Shown here piece after piece: positions 6,468 through 13,320 of a DNA stretch of 19,198 nt (position 1 is the first letter of the stretch; every line of letters starts with the position of its first letter). The stretch covers positions 1 to 19,198 of the forward strand of contig JBIIGI010000050.1 of the NCBI GenBank assembly GCA_044236545.1, written 5' to 3'. Under the pieces are notes generated by a model. That model made no database searches. It was not told the origin of the DNA and saw only the letters and a program-made list of their open reading frames with translations. The translations under genes and the position numbers were made by a program. The stretch comes from UBA6821 sp044236545. Its GTDB lineage: Bacteria > Verrucomicrobiota > Verrucomicrobiia > Chthoniobacterales > UBA6821.

Positions 6468-6712
6468 CGGGAGAGACGCTTTCTGGCGTCCGAATGCGTC
6501 ACGATCCTGCTTTCTTGGAAGGCCTTCTCTCCTCGGGCGATCCCCTCGAGCAACTCGAGCTTTTTGCGCATCGCGGCAAAGGTATCGACATCCACGAGAC
6601 AGGCGGCTGGCGAACCGTGCCGGGTGATGAGGATAGGTTCCCGATCCTCGGCAAGCCGTTCGATCACATCCGTGGCCCTGCGCTGCAGGGTGGTGACGAG
6701 TTCCGTTCGCAT
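6455..6712 (-). CDS. Phd/YefM family antitoxin (85 aa)
   Basis: This is the antitoxin of the RelE/ParE-type pair and the likely autorepressor of the module. The N-terminal Phd/YefM DNA-binding fold is clear: MRTELVTTLQRRATDVIERL, then EPILITRHGSPAACLVDVDTF. It is followed by the C-terminal toxin-binding region with LLEGIARGEKAF and a SRWL ending. I start at the ATG at 6712 because homologues begin at this point. An ATG at 6715 is adjacent, and another at 6772 would add 20 hydrophilic residues and lie 20 bases after the vapC stop. No Shine-Dalgarno is seen at any of these starts. It overlaps the toxin gene by 13 bases, as expected for translational coupling. Confidence 0.88.
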   Translation of the reverse strand: MRTELVTTLQRRATDVIERLAEDREPILITRHGSPAACLVDVDTFAAMRKKLELLEGIARGEKAFQESRIVTHSDARKRLSRWLD

Positions 6713-6792
6713 CATAGTGATGCTCTGTTCGCCAGTCGCTGATTTGCTGAGGCTAACCGCAACTTCCTCCATTCGATTGATTCAGTGCTTCC

Positions 6793-7224
6793 CTAAGAAT
6801 TCAGCGGATTTTTCCAGCGGATCTTCGGAAAGCGGGCGAAGTCGGTATCGGCAGTGTGGATGGTTGCATCGAGTCGGAGCGAAATCGCCGCGATCTGGGC
6901 ATCGGTGACGAGATTGCCGCCGGTTCCGGCGTTCAGCAGTAGCCTCCGTGCCACGGCAATGTCCTCCTTGCTGGAATCAATCCAATGGACGGAGGGGAAG
7001 GCGAGCCAGTTCTCCACATGATCGAAGGCGCTTTCCACGGACAAGGGATGAGGGAAAGCCATCCGATGGGTGCTGATTCTGACAAAGGCAAAGGCCACTA
7101 CCGAGCAGAGTCCGACTTCCACTCCCCCCTCCAGTAGCCCCCTCCACCACTTCCGCGATACGGAATGATCCGCACTATCCGAGTTGAGAGCGTGGAGCAG
7201 TAGATTGGCGTCGGGGAGGATCAC
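6793..7224 (-). CDS. vapC: VapC-type PIN-domain toxin (143 aa)
   Basis: This is a PIN-domain ribonuclease toxin of a type II module. Acidic residues expected at the metal site are visible: D5 in ILPDANLLLHA, D108 in LVTDAQIAAIS, and D126/D128 in HTADTDFARF. The ending FPKIRWKNPL is characteristic of one VapC subgroup. The central motif (SVVAFAFVRISTHR) matches that subgroup and lacks an obvious glutamate at the usual second position. Translation starts with GTG, overlapping the vapB stop by four bases (GTGA on the minus strand). An AAGGA about eight bases upstream is one of the few good Shine-Dalgarno sites in the window. Target RNA cannot be told from sequence. Confidence 0.92.
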   Translation of the reverse strand: MILPDANLLLHALNSDSADHSVSRKWWRGLLEGGVEVGLCSVVAFAFVRISTHRMAFPHPLSVESAFDHVENWLAFPSVHWIDSSKEDIAVARRLLLNAGTGGNLVTDAQIAAISLRLDATIHTADTDFARFPKIRWKNPLNS

Positions 7225-7490
7225 TGCACCATTCCTTTCCTCGGGCTAGATAGCTTGCGATAGGCATCGACTTCGAGCTCATCGGCCAGATTGGTGAATC
7301 TGGCCGGATCGACCCCGGGCATGATCCCCATGGATGCCGGGGGGAGTAGCTTGGGGAGTTGGTTGGATTTTGGCTTGAGGGCCGTTCTGACGGCATCGTT
7401 GAGGATATCCTTGAAACTTCTCCTCGAACGATGGATTTCATCACGCAGGATTCGTTCCACATCGGAATCAAGCGTCACCGTGGTTCTCAT
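7221..7490 (-). CDS. vapB: VapB-type antitoxin (89 aa)
   Basis: This is the antitoxin partner of the PIN toxin. The N-terminal MRTTVTLDSDVERILRDEI with RSFKDILNDAVRTAL is a ribbon-helix-helix DNA-binding domain (about 1-36). A proline-rich linker (LPKLLPPASMGIMPGVDP) and a short C-terminal region (about 70-89) that should wrap the toxin follow. I start at the ATG at 7490; an in-frame ATG at 7499 would add three residues. A promoter-like TTGACA-N17-TTTGAT ends eight bases before 7490, so the transcript may start at the start codon itself. The stop overlaps the vapC GTG start. It probably represses its own operon. Confidence 0.88.
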   Translation of the reverse strand: MRTTVTLDSDVERILRDEIHRSRRSFKDILNDAVRTALKPKSNQLPKLLPPASMGIMPGVDPARFTNLADELEVDAYRKLSSPRKGMVQ

Positions 7491-7497
7491 ATGAGGC

Positions 7498-7526
7498 ATC
7501 AAAGCATCATAAAGAAAAGCTGTCAA
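7498..7526 (-). promoter_or_regulatory. Sigma70-type promoter for vapBC, possibly leaderless
   Basis: On the minus strand a perfect TTGACA (7521-7526) is followed after exactly 17 bases by TTTGAT (7498-7503), four of six matches to TATAAT. The vapB ATG begins eight bases after the -10 element, where transcription would normally start. That suggests a leaderless mRNA and agrees with the absence of a Shine-Dalgarno at vapB. No obvious palindromic operator overlaps it. Confidence 0.45.
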
Positions 7527-7632
7527 GATGATCAGAATCAAAAAACACCCCCCAAAGGACCAATACCATTGTCACGATTAGTCTGGTGAAATTGACGAAG
7601 GGATTTTGTTGATGGGCTAGGCGTATGACCGT

Positions 7633-7845
7633 GCGGCGCATGCCGCAGCCTCGAAGAGGTGGCACCGTCCGCCGAACGCCGAGTGACGCGAGTCACGGAG
7701 TAGCCTGTCCCGCTACTGCCGGGACAGTCCCGAAAGGGACGAACCAAACACCCGGGAGGGTGTGCGGAAGACTGCGACTCTGTCGCTGCCCGAAGGGTGC
7801 CGCGGCTTCCCGGGAGGGAAGCGGCATCAATGCATCGGGAGATGC
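7633..7845 (+). repeat. String of mini-hairpins, array C
   Basis: Seven hairpins have C(GNA)G or C(GNNA)G loops: 7649-7659 (CCTC-GAA-GAGG), 7683-7696 (GTGAC-GCGA-GTCAC), 7727-7740 (GTCCC-GAAA-GGGAC), 7748-7763 (ACACCC-GGGA-GGGTGT), 7788-7798 (GCCC-GAA-GGGT, one wobble), 7805-7822 (GCTTCCC-GGGA-GGGAAGC) and 7832-7845 (GCATC-GGGA-GATGC). Three others are also perfect stems: 7633-7646 (loop GCAT), 7706-7726 (7-bp stem, loop CTACTGC) and 7774-7786 (GCGAC-TCT-GTCGC). GTAG at 7700-7703 precedes one of them, and GTAGCCTG is shared with 253-260 in array A. There is no fixed repeat unit or spacing, so it is not CRISPR. Confidence 0.75.
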
Positions 7846-7980
7846 TAAGGCAAAGGCGGGTGCCATCAATCCGAAGATAACCCGAGGGATGACCACAATG
7901 CCCATTGCCGAAAGAATCAGCTGACTCCACCGGAATCATTGGAGATGGTATCTGGGGCAGACGGCACAAGGCCGTCTCTC
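7846..7980. other. Spacer between array C and actP
   Basis: No gene is called here. A minus-strand frame starting at 7905 begins MGIVVIPRVIFGLMAPAFA and looks like a signal peptide, but it soon runs into array C, so it is at most a gene remnant. The segment ends in a hairpin next to the actP stop. Confidence 0.4.
7959..7977 (-). terminator. Hairpin directly after actP
   Basis: AGACGGC (7959-7965) and GCCGTCT (7971-7977) form a perfect 7-bp stem with a 5-base loop, beginning three bases after the actP stop codon. No T-run follows on the minus strand, so it is either a factor-assisted terminator or an mRNA-stabilising 3' hairpin. Confidence 0.4.
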
Positions 7981-9555
7981 TCAGTGCTCCGTGGCCTGTT
8001 CGGCACCGAGACCCGTGTTGGCACGGACAACCAACTCGGGATAGAGCGCTTCCGCGGCGCGTTCCCTTGCGAAGAGGGATCCGATGATCGCACCCAGGAA
8101 GCCCAGGGGGATGCTGATGATGGCGGGGTTTTTGAGCGGGAAGAGCGGATCCTTCATGAAGTCGGGTCCGACGGCGATCAGGAGAATGCTGGAGAGAAGT
8201 CCGACCAGAAGTCCCCCAACGGCTCCCGCGGTGGTGAAACGCTTCCAGAAGATCGAGAAGACGATCACGGGAAGATTGGCGCTCGCCGCCACGGCGAAGG
8301 CGAGGCCGACAAGGAATGCCACGTTCACGGCGGGCCCGAGCAGGATCGCGATCCCGATGGCCAACGCACCGACAACGAGTGCGGTGACCTGCGCAACCCG
8401 AACCTCCTCGCCGGGCAGGTGATCCCTCCCGTGACGGATCACATTGGTGAAAAAATCATGGGCGAAGCTGGTGCTGGCACTGATGGTCAGGCCGGCGACC
8501 ACCGCCAGAATGGTCGCGAAGGCAACGGCGCTGATGAACGCGAAGAAGACTTCCCCTCCAAGTGTCCTGGCAAGCTCGGGAGCGGCCATGTTGGTGCCGC
8601 CGTGTCCTTTGAGGTAGTCGGGACCGAGAATGCTGGCCGCCCCGAAACCGAAGAAGGTGGTCATGATGTAGAAGAACCCGATGATCACCATCGCCCACAC
8701 GACGCTGGCGCGCGCGGTCCTCGCGTCGGGCACCGTGTAGAAACGGATCAGGATATGAGGCAACCCGGCGGTCCCGAAGATGAGAGCCATGCCGAGGGAA
8801 AGCTGATCCCAGGGGTTTTTGAACAGAAGGCCGGGAGTCAGGAAGTTGCGGACGACTTTCCCTCCGTCGACTCCGGTCGACGTGATCGTCGTGAGCGATG
8901 AAAAGAACTTCCCGAGGTCGAAGTCGAAGCGTTTGAGCACCAGGATGCTCAGGAAGATGCTTCCGCTCATGAGAAGCACTGCCTTGACGATCTGTACCCA
9001 GGTGGTGGCGAGCATGCCGCCGAACACCACGTAGACGACCATCAGGATGCCGACCCCGACGACGGCTGCCTCGTAGGTTACGCCCGGGAGAAGTTGGCGA
9101 ACCAGGGTGCCTGCCCCGACCATCTGGGCGATCATGTAGAAGAGCGAGACGGTGAGGGTGCTCAACGAGGCCGCGGCGCGGACCGGACGGGGCCTGAGGC
9201 GGTAGGCCAGCAGGTCGGCCATGGTGTACTTGCCGGCGTTGCGCAGCGGTTCGGCCACGATGAAGAGTACCGTGAGATAGGCCACCAGGAAGCCGACGGA
9301 ATACATGAATCCGTCGTAGCCATTGAAGGCGATCATTCCCGTGATCCCCAGAAAACTGGCGGCACTCATGTAGTCGCCCGCGACGGCCAGACCGTTCTGC
9401 CATCCGGTGATGCGGCGACCGGCCGCGAAATAGGCGCTGGCACCCGATGACTTGCGGGCGCTGAAGTAGGTGATGAGAAGGGTCGCAAAGACAAATCCCA
9501 GGAACATCCAAAGAGCCGTGTGGCTCACGGGGGAGGGGGTGGCGGCAAGGATCAT
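7981..9555 (-). CDS. actP: Cation/acetate symporter ActP (524 aa)
   Basis: This is a sodium:solute symporter family permease of the ActP type that takes up acetate and similar short monocarboxylates with a cation. It is a polytopic inner-membrane protein. The family hallmarks are in the first 120 residues: YFAAGRRITGWQNGLAVAGD, then YMSAASFLGITGMIAFNGYD and EPLRNAGKYTMADLLAYR. Later come GTAGLPHILIRFYTVPDART and ISASTSFAHDFF, both characteristic of the ActP branch. Length is close to the 549 residues of the E. coli protein. The ATG lies four bases after the stop of the DUF485 gene, whose YjcH-like product typically accompanies actP. No acetyl-CoA synthetase gene is in the window. Acetate as substrate is inferred from family and partner. 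Confidence 0.92.
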   Translation of the reverse strand: MILAATPSPVSHTALWMFLGFVFATLLITYFSARKSSGASAYFAAGRRITGWQNGLAVAGDYMSAASFLGITGMIAFNGYDGFMYSVGFLVAYLTVLFIVAEPLRNAGKYTMADLLAYRLRPRPVRAAASLSTLTVSLFYMIAQMVGAGTLVRQLLPGVTYEAAVVGVGILMVVYVVFGGMLATTWVQIVKAVLLMSGSIFLSILVLKRFDFDLGKFFSSLTTITSTGVDGGKVVRNFLTPGLLFKNPWDQLSLGMALIFGTAGLPHILIRFYTVPDARTARASVVWAMVIIGFFYIMTTFFGFGAASILGPDYLKGHGGTNMAAPELARTLGGEVFFAFISAVAFATILAVVAGLTISASTSFAHDFFTNVIRHGRDHLPGEEVRVAQVTALVVGALAIGIAILLGPAVNVAFLVGLAFAVAASANLPVIVFSIFWKRFTTAGAVGGLLVGLLSSILLIAVGPDFMKDPLFPLKNPAIISIPLGFLGAIIGSLFARERAAEALYPELVVRANTGLGAEQATEH

Positions 9556-9559
9556 GGGA

Positions 9560-9985
9560 TTACCCCGCGCGAAATTTGGCGATCAACCGGGCGGCATCCC
9601 GGTCCCACCCCGCGGCGACGCCGACGTAGAGGAAGGCGAGAATCCAGGCCATCAGAAATTGTGAAAGGGCAAAAAGATAAGCCACGTTCAGCGCCCCCCA
9701 AACGGGAGTCTCCATCAGTTTGGGAAACCAACCGACACCGATCGGCAAGAGGAAATAATACATCATGAAGAAGGCCGTCGCCGGCACCACGAAAGACGCC
9801 TTGGAGCGGAGAAGCGCGGCAAACCCGGGGTCGGCCTCGATGGCCGCCCAATCCATGCCGCCGGCTTCCTCCGCAGCGGTCCGCTCATGGAGGGGTTTGG
9901 GGGAGGGATGACCCAACGGGGCCACGTCTGTCGGGGAAGCCGAGATGGGCGTCAGATCCTGGGCGTCGGAATCGGGGGAACTCAT
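9560..9985 (-). CDS. DUF485 (YjcH-like) inner-membrane protein (141 aa)
   Basis: This small membrane protein belongs to the DUF485 family and accompanies ActP symporters; its exact role is not established. The core from about residue 50 has FAALLRSKASFVVPATAFF, a first membrane helix to about 84 including MMYYFLLPIG, and a second helix at about 97-122 (VAYLFALSQFLMAWILAFLY). The N-terminal 45 residues are polar and proline-rich, longer than usual, and probably disordered. I use the ATG at 9985, but an in-frame ATG at 10033 would add 16 residues; neither has a Shine-Dalgarno. The four-base gap to actP supports co-transcription and coupling. Confidence 0.85.
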   Translation of the reverse strand: MSSPDSDAQDLTPISASPTDVAPLGHPSPKPLHERTAAEEAGGMDWAAIEADPGFAALLRSKASFVVPATAFFMMYYFLLPIGVGWFPKLMETPVWGALNVAYLFALSQFLMAWILAFLYVGVAAGWDRDAARLIAKFRAG

Positions 9986-10181
9986 GGTGTGGATGCGCGG
10001 AAGCACCACCTTATGCTCCCATTCGCGGCGCATGACCAAGGAATAATCCCGAACTCCGAAGTTGAGGAGAGCGATTTCACATAATCTACTGCCCGCAAAG
10101 AAGTCTTGTCGATTCTCGCCTGTATCAATCGGTTCCGCGCAACCTTATGGTCACAACCGCCCGTCTCCTCCCCCTGCCGGA

Positions 10182-11753
10182 TCACCTGTTTTCCGCAACA
10201 ACAAGTTCCTGATCCGTCTCCCGTCGCCGGTAGGTGATCCTCGTGTGGAGCATGCTGGCAAGACAGGAGACAAGGGTGCCGGCGATGGAGTGCAACTGGC
10301 AGATCGTGACGGGGGCCTCGTCATACTGGCCGTCGTTGATGCGGTCCTGCAGGATGTCGTGGACAAGGTCGTCGATGCGCTGGAGCGTGGGTCGTTCCAG
10401 GCTGCGGGAAGCGCTCTCGCAGGCGTCCGCGAGTCCCAGGATCACCGCCTCCAGGGTGCGGGGCTTCGGTCCGGGATAGCGGAAGCTCTCCTCGTTCACG
10501 CGGGGAATGTCCCCGGGGCGGACATTCATCAGGCTGCCTCCCTCCCTGGCATCCTGCTCCTGCCTGCAGGCACGCCGGTAGAAATACTCGACCAGCGTCG
10601 TGCCGTGATGCTGGCGGATGATCTCGATGAGTCGCCGGTTGAGTTTGTTGCGCAGGCCGAGATCGACCCCGTCCTTCACATGGGCGATGATCACCAGCGC
10701 GCTCATCGTGGGGGTGAGTTCGTCGTGGGGATTGCCGCCGAGCGGGGAGTTCTCGGTGAAGTATTCCGGCTTGGTCAGCTTTCCGATGTCGTGGAAGTAG
10801 GCGCTGACCCGGCAGAGCGTGGGATTGCCGCCGGTCTTTTCGGCACAGGCCTCGGCAAGGTTGGCCACGGCGAGGGAGTGGTGGTATGTGCCGGGGGCCT
10901 CCATGCTGAGACGCCGGAGGAGCGGATGATTGAGGTCCGCCATCTCCAGCCAGGAAATCTCCGTGGTGATGCCGAAGCACTGTTCCAAGAGTGGCAGCGA
11001 GCCGCTGACCAGCACCGCGGTGAGGATTCCGGCCCCGAGCGCGGAGGCGCTCTCCAGTCCCAGCGTCACCCAGTCGGTGGATTGGGGAGATTCCCAGACC
11101 ACGGGTCCGATCACCCCGGTGACGACGGCAAGGACCCAGACGCCCAGTCCGGAATAAAAGCCGGCGCGCAGGAGGCGTAAGCGGCGACGCACGCGCAGGG
11201 TCGATAGCACGGCCGCAAGCCCCCCGGCCAGGGGGAGCAGCAGATGGACCGGGTCGATGCTCTGCTGGAGCACGGCCCAGAGGAGAGCGCAGAGGATGCA
11301 GGAGGTGAAGCCCACCGGTGCCCCCAAGAGCACCGAAAGAGTCAGCGGTGCAAGGGCGTAGGGAGCCAGCAACGGAGGAAATCTGGCATCGATGACCCCG
11401 GCGGCAACCTGGGCCTGGAGAAACTCGCCAATGCCCGACTGGAGGAGGATCAGGCCGAGGAAGAGGGCCAGACGGGAGTTGCCCCCCAGCGGGCTGTCAC
11501 GGCTCAGCACGGGATGGATGACGGCCAGTCCGAGGATCAGCAGGGCGTAAAGAAGATGCCTGAAGGGCTCGGGATGATCCCCGGTGAGGCAGAAGGCGCC
11601 GAGAATAACGGCGGCGACGATCACGATGGCGGCGCGGATCAGGAATCCCTCCTCCAGTCTCCGGAACAGCGTGCTCTCCGCGGGGGAAAGCCGTGTCTTT
11701 CCGCAGCTCATCCCGCGGGCCGCGAGGCGCTGTTGTTTCAGGAATCGGAACAT
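10182..11753 (-). CDS. pgpH: Short PgpH-like membrane HD-domain phosphodiesterase (523 aa)
   Basis: This is a membrane protein with a cytosolic HD phosphohydrolase domain of the 7TM-HD/PgpH group, whose known members hydrolyse cyclic di-AMP. About seven hydrophobic segments span residues 38-255. The HD domain follows: APGTYHHSLAVANLAE (H291/H292), YFHDIGKLTKPEYF (H321-D322), NPHDELTPTMSALVIIAHV (H358), IRQHHGTTLVEYFY (H382/H383) and LGLADACESASR (D443). Unlike Firmicute PgpH of about 700 residues, there is no large extracellular domain between helix 1 (about 38-56) and helix 2 (about 66-82). It lies 61 bases after phoH, a common pairing; the ybeY gene often seen next to them is absent. The c-di-AMP substrate is inferred from family. 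Confidence 0.88.
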   Translation of the reverse strand: MFRFLKQQRLAARGMSCGKTRLSPAESTLFRRLEEGFLIRAAIVIVAAVILGAFCLTGDHPEPFRHLLYALLILGLAVIHPVLSRDSPLGGNSRLALFLGLILLQSGIGEFLQAQVAAGVIDARFPPLLAPYALAPLTLSVLLGAPVGFTSCILCALLWAVLQQSIDPVHLLLPLAGGLAAVLSTLRVRRRLRLLRAGFYSGLGVWVLAVVTGVIGPVVWESPQSTDWVTLGLESASALGAGILTAVLVSGSLPLLEQCFGITTEISWLEMADLNHPLLRRLSMEAPGTYHHSLAVANLAEACAEKTGGNPTLCRVSAYFHDIGKLTKPEYFTENSPLGGNPHDELTPTMSALVIIAHVKDGVDLGLRNKLNRRLIEIIRQHHGTTLVEYFYRRACRQEQDAREGGSLMNVRPGDIPRVNEESFRYPGPKPRTLEAVILGLADACESASRSLERPTLQRIDDLVHDILQDRINDGQYDEAPVTICQLHSIAGTLVSCLASMLHTRITYRRRETDQELVVAENR

Positions 11754-11814
11754 GGGAAGGATGCGGGGTGCAGGGTGGAATTCTTTCGCTTTTCCAAGAG
11801 TTCAAACACCGCGC

Positions 11815-12828
11815 TCAAAAGCGGCTTTCGCGGTTGCCGCGGTGCTCCTTGTAGGCGGAGATGATGGCCTTCACGAGGGGATGGCGCACCACGTCGCCAT
11901 CGTCGAAGAGGTGAAAGGCGATGCCCGGGGTGCGGCCCAGGGCTCCCGCCGCCTCGATCAGGCCGCTCGGCTTGTTCTTGGGGAGATCGATCTGGGTGCG
12001 GTCCCCGGTGATCACGCACTTCGATCCGATCCCGATGCGGGTGAGGAACATGAACATCTGCTCGGTGGTGGTGTTCTGGGCCTCGTCGAGTATGATGAAG
12101 GCCTTGTTGAGCGTGCGGCCCCGCATGTAGGCGAGCGGGGCGATCTCGATGATGTTCCGGTCGAGGGCCCGCTGGATCTCCTCGGGCTCCAGCATGTCAT
12201 GGAGCGCGTCGTAGAGGGGGCGCAGGTAGGGCAGGATCTTTTCCTCCAGTTCGCCGGGCAGGAAGCCGAGGGCCTCGCCCGCCTCGACGGCGGGACGGGT
12301 GAGGACGATCCGGGAGACCTTGTCGGCCTTGAGCGCGGCGACCGCCTTGGCCACGGCAAGGTAGGTCTTGCCGGTGCCGGCCGGGCCGACGCCGAAGGTG
12401 ATGTCATGGGCATCGATGGCGCGCAGGTAGTCGCGCTGCGATTCGGTCTTGGGGATGACGGGGGGCTTGCGCGCCGAGCACACGATCCGGTCGCTGAAGA
12501 GTCCCTCCAGTCCCGCGGAGGTGTCGCTGCCCGATGTGTCGAGGGCAAAGAGGAATTCCTCCCTGCCGATCACGCCGCCGCCCGAGACGACGCGCCCGAG
12601 TTGGGCGAAGCATTTTTTCGCGCGGGCGATGGATGGCTCCTGACCCTCGATCCGGAGCCATCCCTCGCGTGTGGTGATGCGGATGCCAAGCACTTCCTCC
12701 ATCCGCCGGAGCAGGCTCTCGTCGCTCCCGTAGAGGGACTGAAGGGAGCGCGCGTCCTCGAACTCCAGCGTGACCGTCCCCGTTGCGGAGGAGGGAGCCG
12801 TGGGGGATTTCTGTGAAGCTGTCTTCAA
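11815..12828 (-). CDS. phoH: PhoH-like P-loop ATPase (337 aa)
   Basis: This is a cytosolic ATPase of the PhoH/YbeZ family, thought to act in RNA metabolism together with the YbeY endoribonuclease. An N-terminal KH-like region covers about 18-80 (LGIRITTREGWLRIEG). The ATPase core has Walker A GPAGTGKT at about 148-155, TRPAVEAGEALGFLPG at about 177-192, AYMRGRTLNKAFIILDEAQN with Walker B at about 246-252, and TGDRTQIDLPKNKPSGL. The reading frame has no plausible ATG. The best start is TTG at 12828 (MKTASQK), which gives a normal family length and leaves 25 bases after the upstream gene. The frame remains open further upstream but overlaps that gene. It sits between an unknown exported protein and pgpH in a probable operon. 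Confidence 0.92.
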   Translation of the reverse strand: MKTASQKSPTAPSSATGTVTLEFEDARSLQSLYGSDESLLRRMEEVLGIRITTREGWLRIEGQEPSIARAKKCFAQLGRVVSGGGVIGREEFLFALDTSGSDTSAGLEGLFSDRIVCSARKPPVIPKTESQRDYLRAIDAHDITFGVGPAGTGKTYLAVAKAVAALKADKVSRIVLTRPAVEAGEALGFLPGELEEKILPYLRPLYDALHDMLEPEEIQRALDRNIIEIAPLAYMRGRTLNKAFIILDEAQNTTTEQMFMFLTRIGIGSKCVITGDRTQIDLPKNKPSGLIEAAGALGRTPGIAFHLFDDGDVVRHPLVKAIISAYKEHRGNRESRF

Positions 12829-12853
12829 CTCAAGGGAAGTTCCCCGGGAGCGG

Positions 12854-13318
12854 CTACTTGTAGCCGTAAACGAGCGCCCACGGGGTGCGTTCCTCGGGGG
12901 ACTTGAGGATCTGGACGATGGCGAAAAAGGTGCCCGTGGCTTTCGGGGAGACGCGGGCTCCCGCAAAGCGCCCCTTCTGCCAACTCTCGGTTTCGACAAG
13001 GTTGCCCTGGTCGTCGTAGAGATGCACCGAGAGGGAGGCACCCTTGACATCCGTGGCCATCAGGAACCAGTAGTCGTTGCCCTTGAAGAGTTGGGAACTG
13101 ACCGCCTTGCGGTCATGCACCCCGAGATCACCGCCCCAGGCGTCCTTGCGGATGGAGAAGCCCTGCTTGTAGTAGGGAAGCGCCGCCTCATAGGCAAAGG
13201 AGAGGGCATCGTCCACCGTGGCCCTCAGGAGCGAGGGGGAGAGGAACGCAATGAGCGAAGCCGACGCAAGAAGCCGGCGGATCGCACGGAGGATGGGGAA
13301 GGGGCGGGATGAGGTCAT
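12854..13318 (-). CDS. Exported protein of unknown function (154 aa)
   Basis: The N-terminus (MTSSRPFPILRAIRRLLASA, then SLIAFLSPSLLRA) looks like a signal peptide with a cleavage site near residue 33. The mature part is about 120 residues and begins TVDDALSFAYEAALPYYKQG. It appears rich in beta strands and aromatic residues (DYWFLMATDVKGASLSVHLY, then TGTFFAIVQI and WALVYGYK). I do not recognise a family; the pattern recalls a small beta-sandwich domain. A clear GGAGG about nine bases before the ATG lies inside the end of the upstream gene, only two bases away, so the two are probably co-translated. phoH follows after 25 bases. It is predicted to be periplasmic. Confidence 0.75.
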   Translation of the reverse strand: MTSSRPFPILRAIRRLLASASLIAFLSPSLLRATVDDALSFAYEAALPYYKQGFSIRKDAWGGDLGVHDRKAVSSQLFKGNDYWFLMATDVKGASLSVHLYDDQGNLVETESWQKGRFAGARVSPKATGTFFAIVQILKSPEERTPWALVYGYK

Positions 13319-13320
13319 GA

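Noticed and set aside
7633..7845. CRISPR-like array
   Set aside because: There is no constant repeat and no regular spacing; units are different short hairpins, and no cas gene is in the window.
10062..11180. Long plus-strand open frame antisense to pgpH
   Set aside because: The minus-strand frame encodes a clear HD-domain membrane protein; the plus frame has no recognisable domain and is a by-product of high GC at third positions.
12770..13312. 180-codon plus-strand open frame
   Set aside because: It is antisense to the 154-aa exported protein, which has a signal peptide and a good ribosome site.
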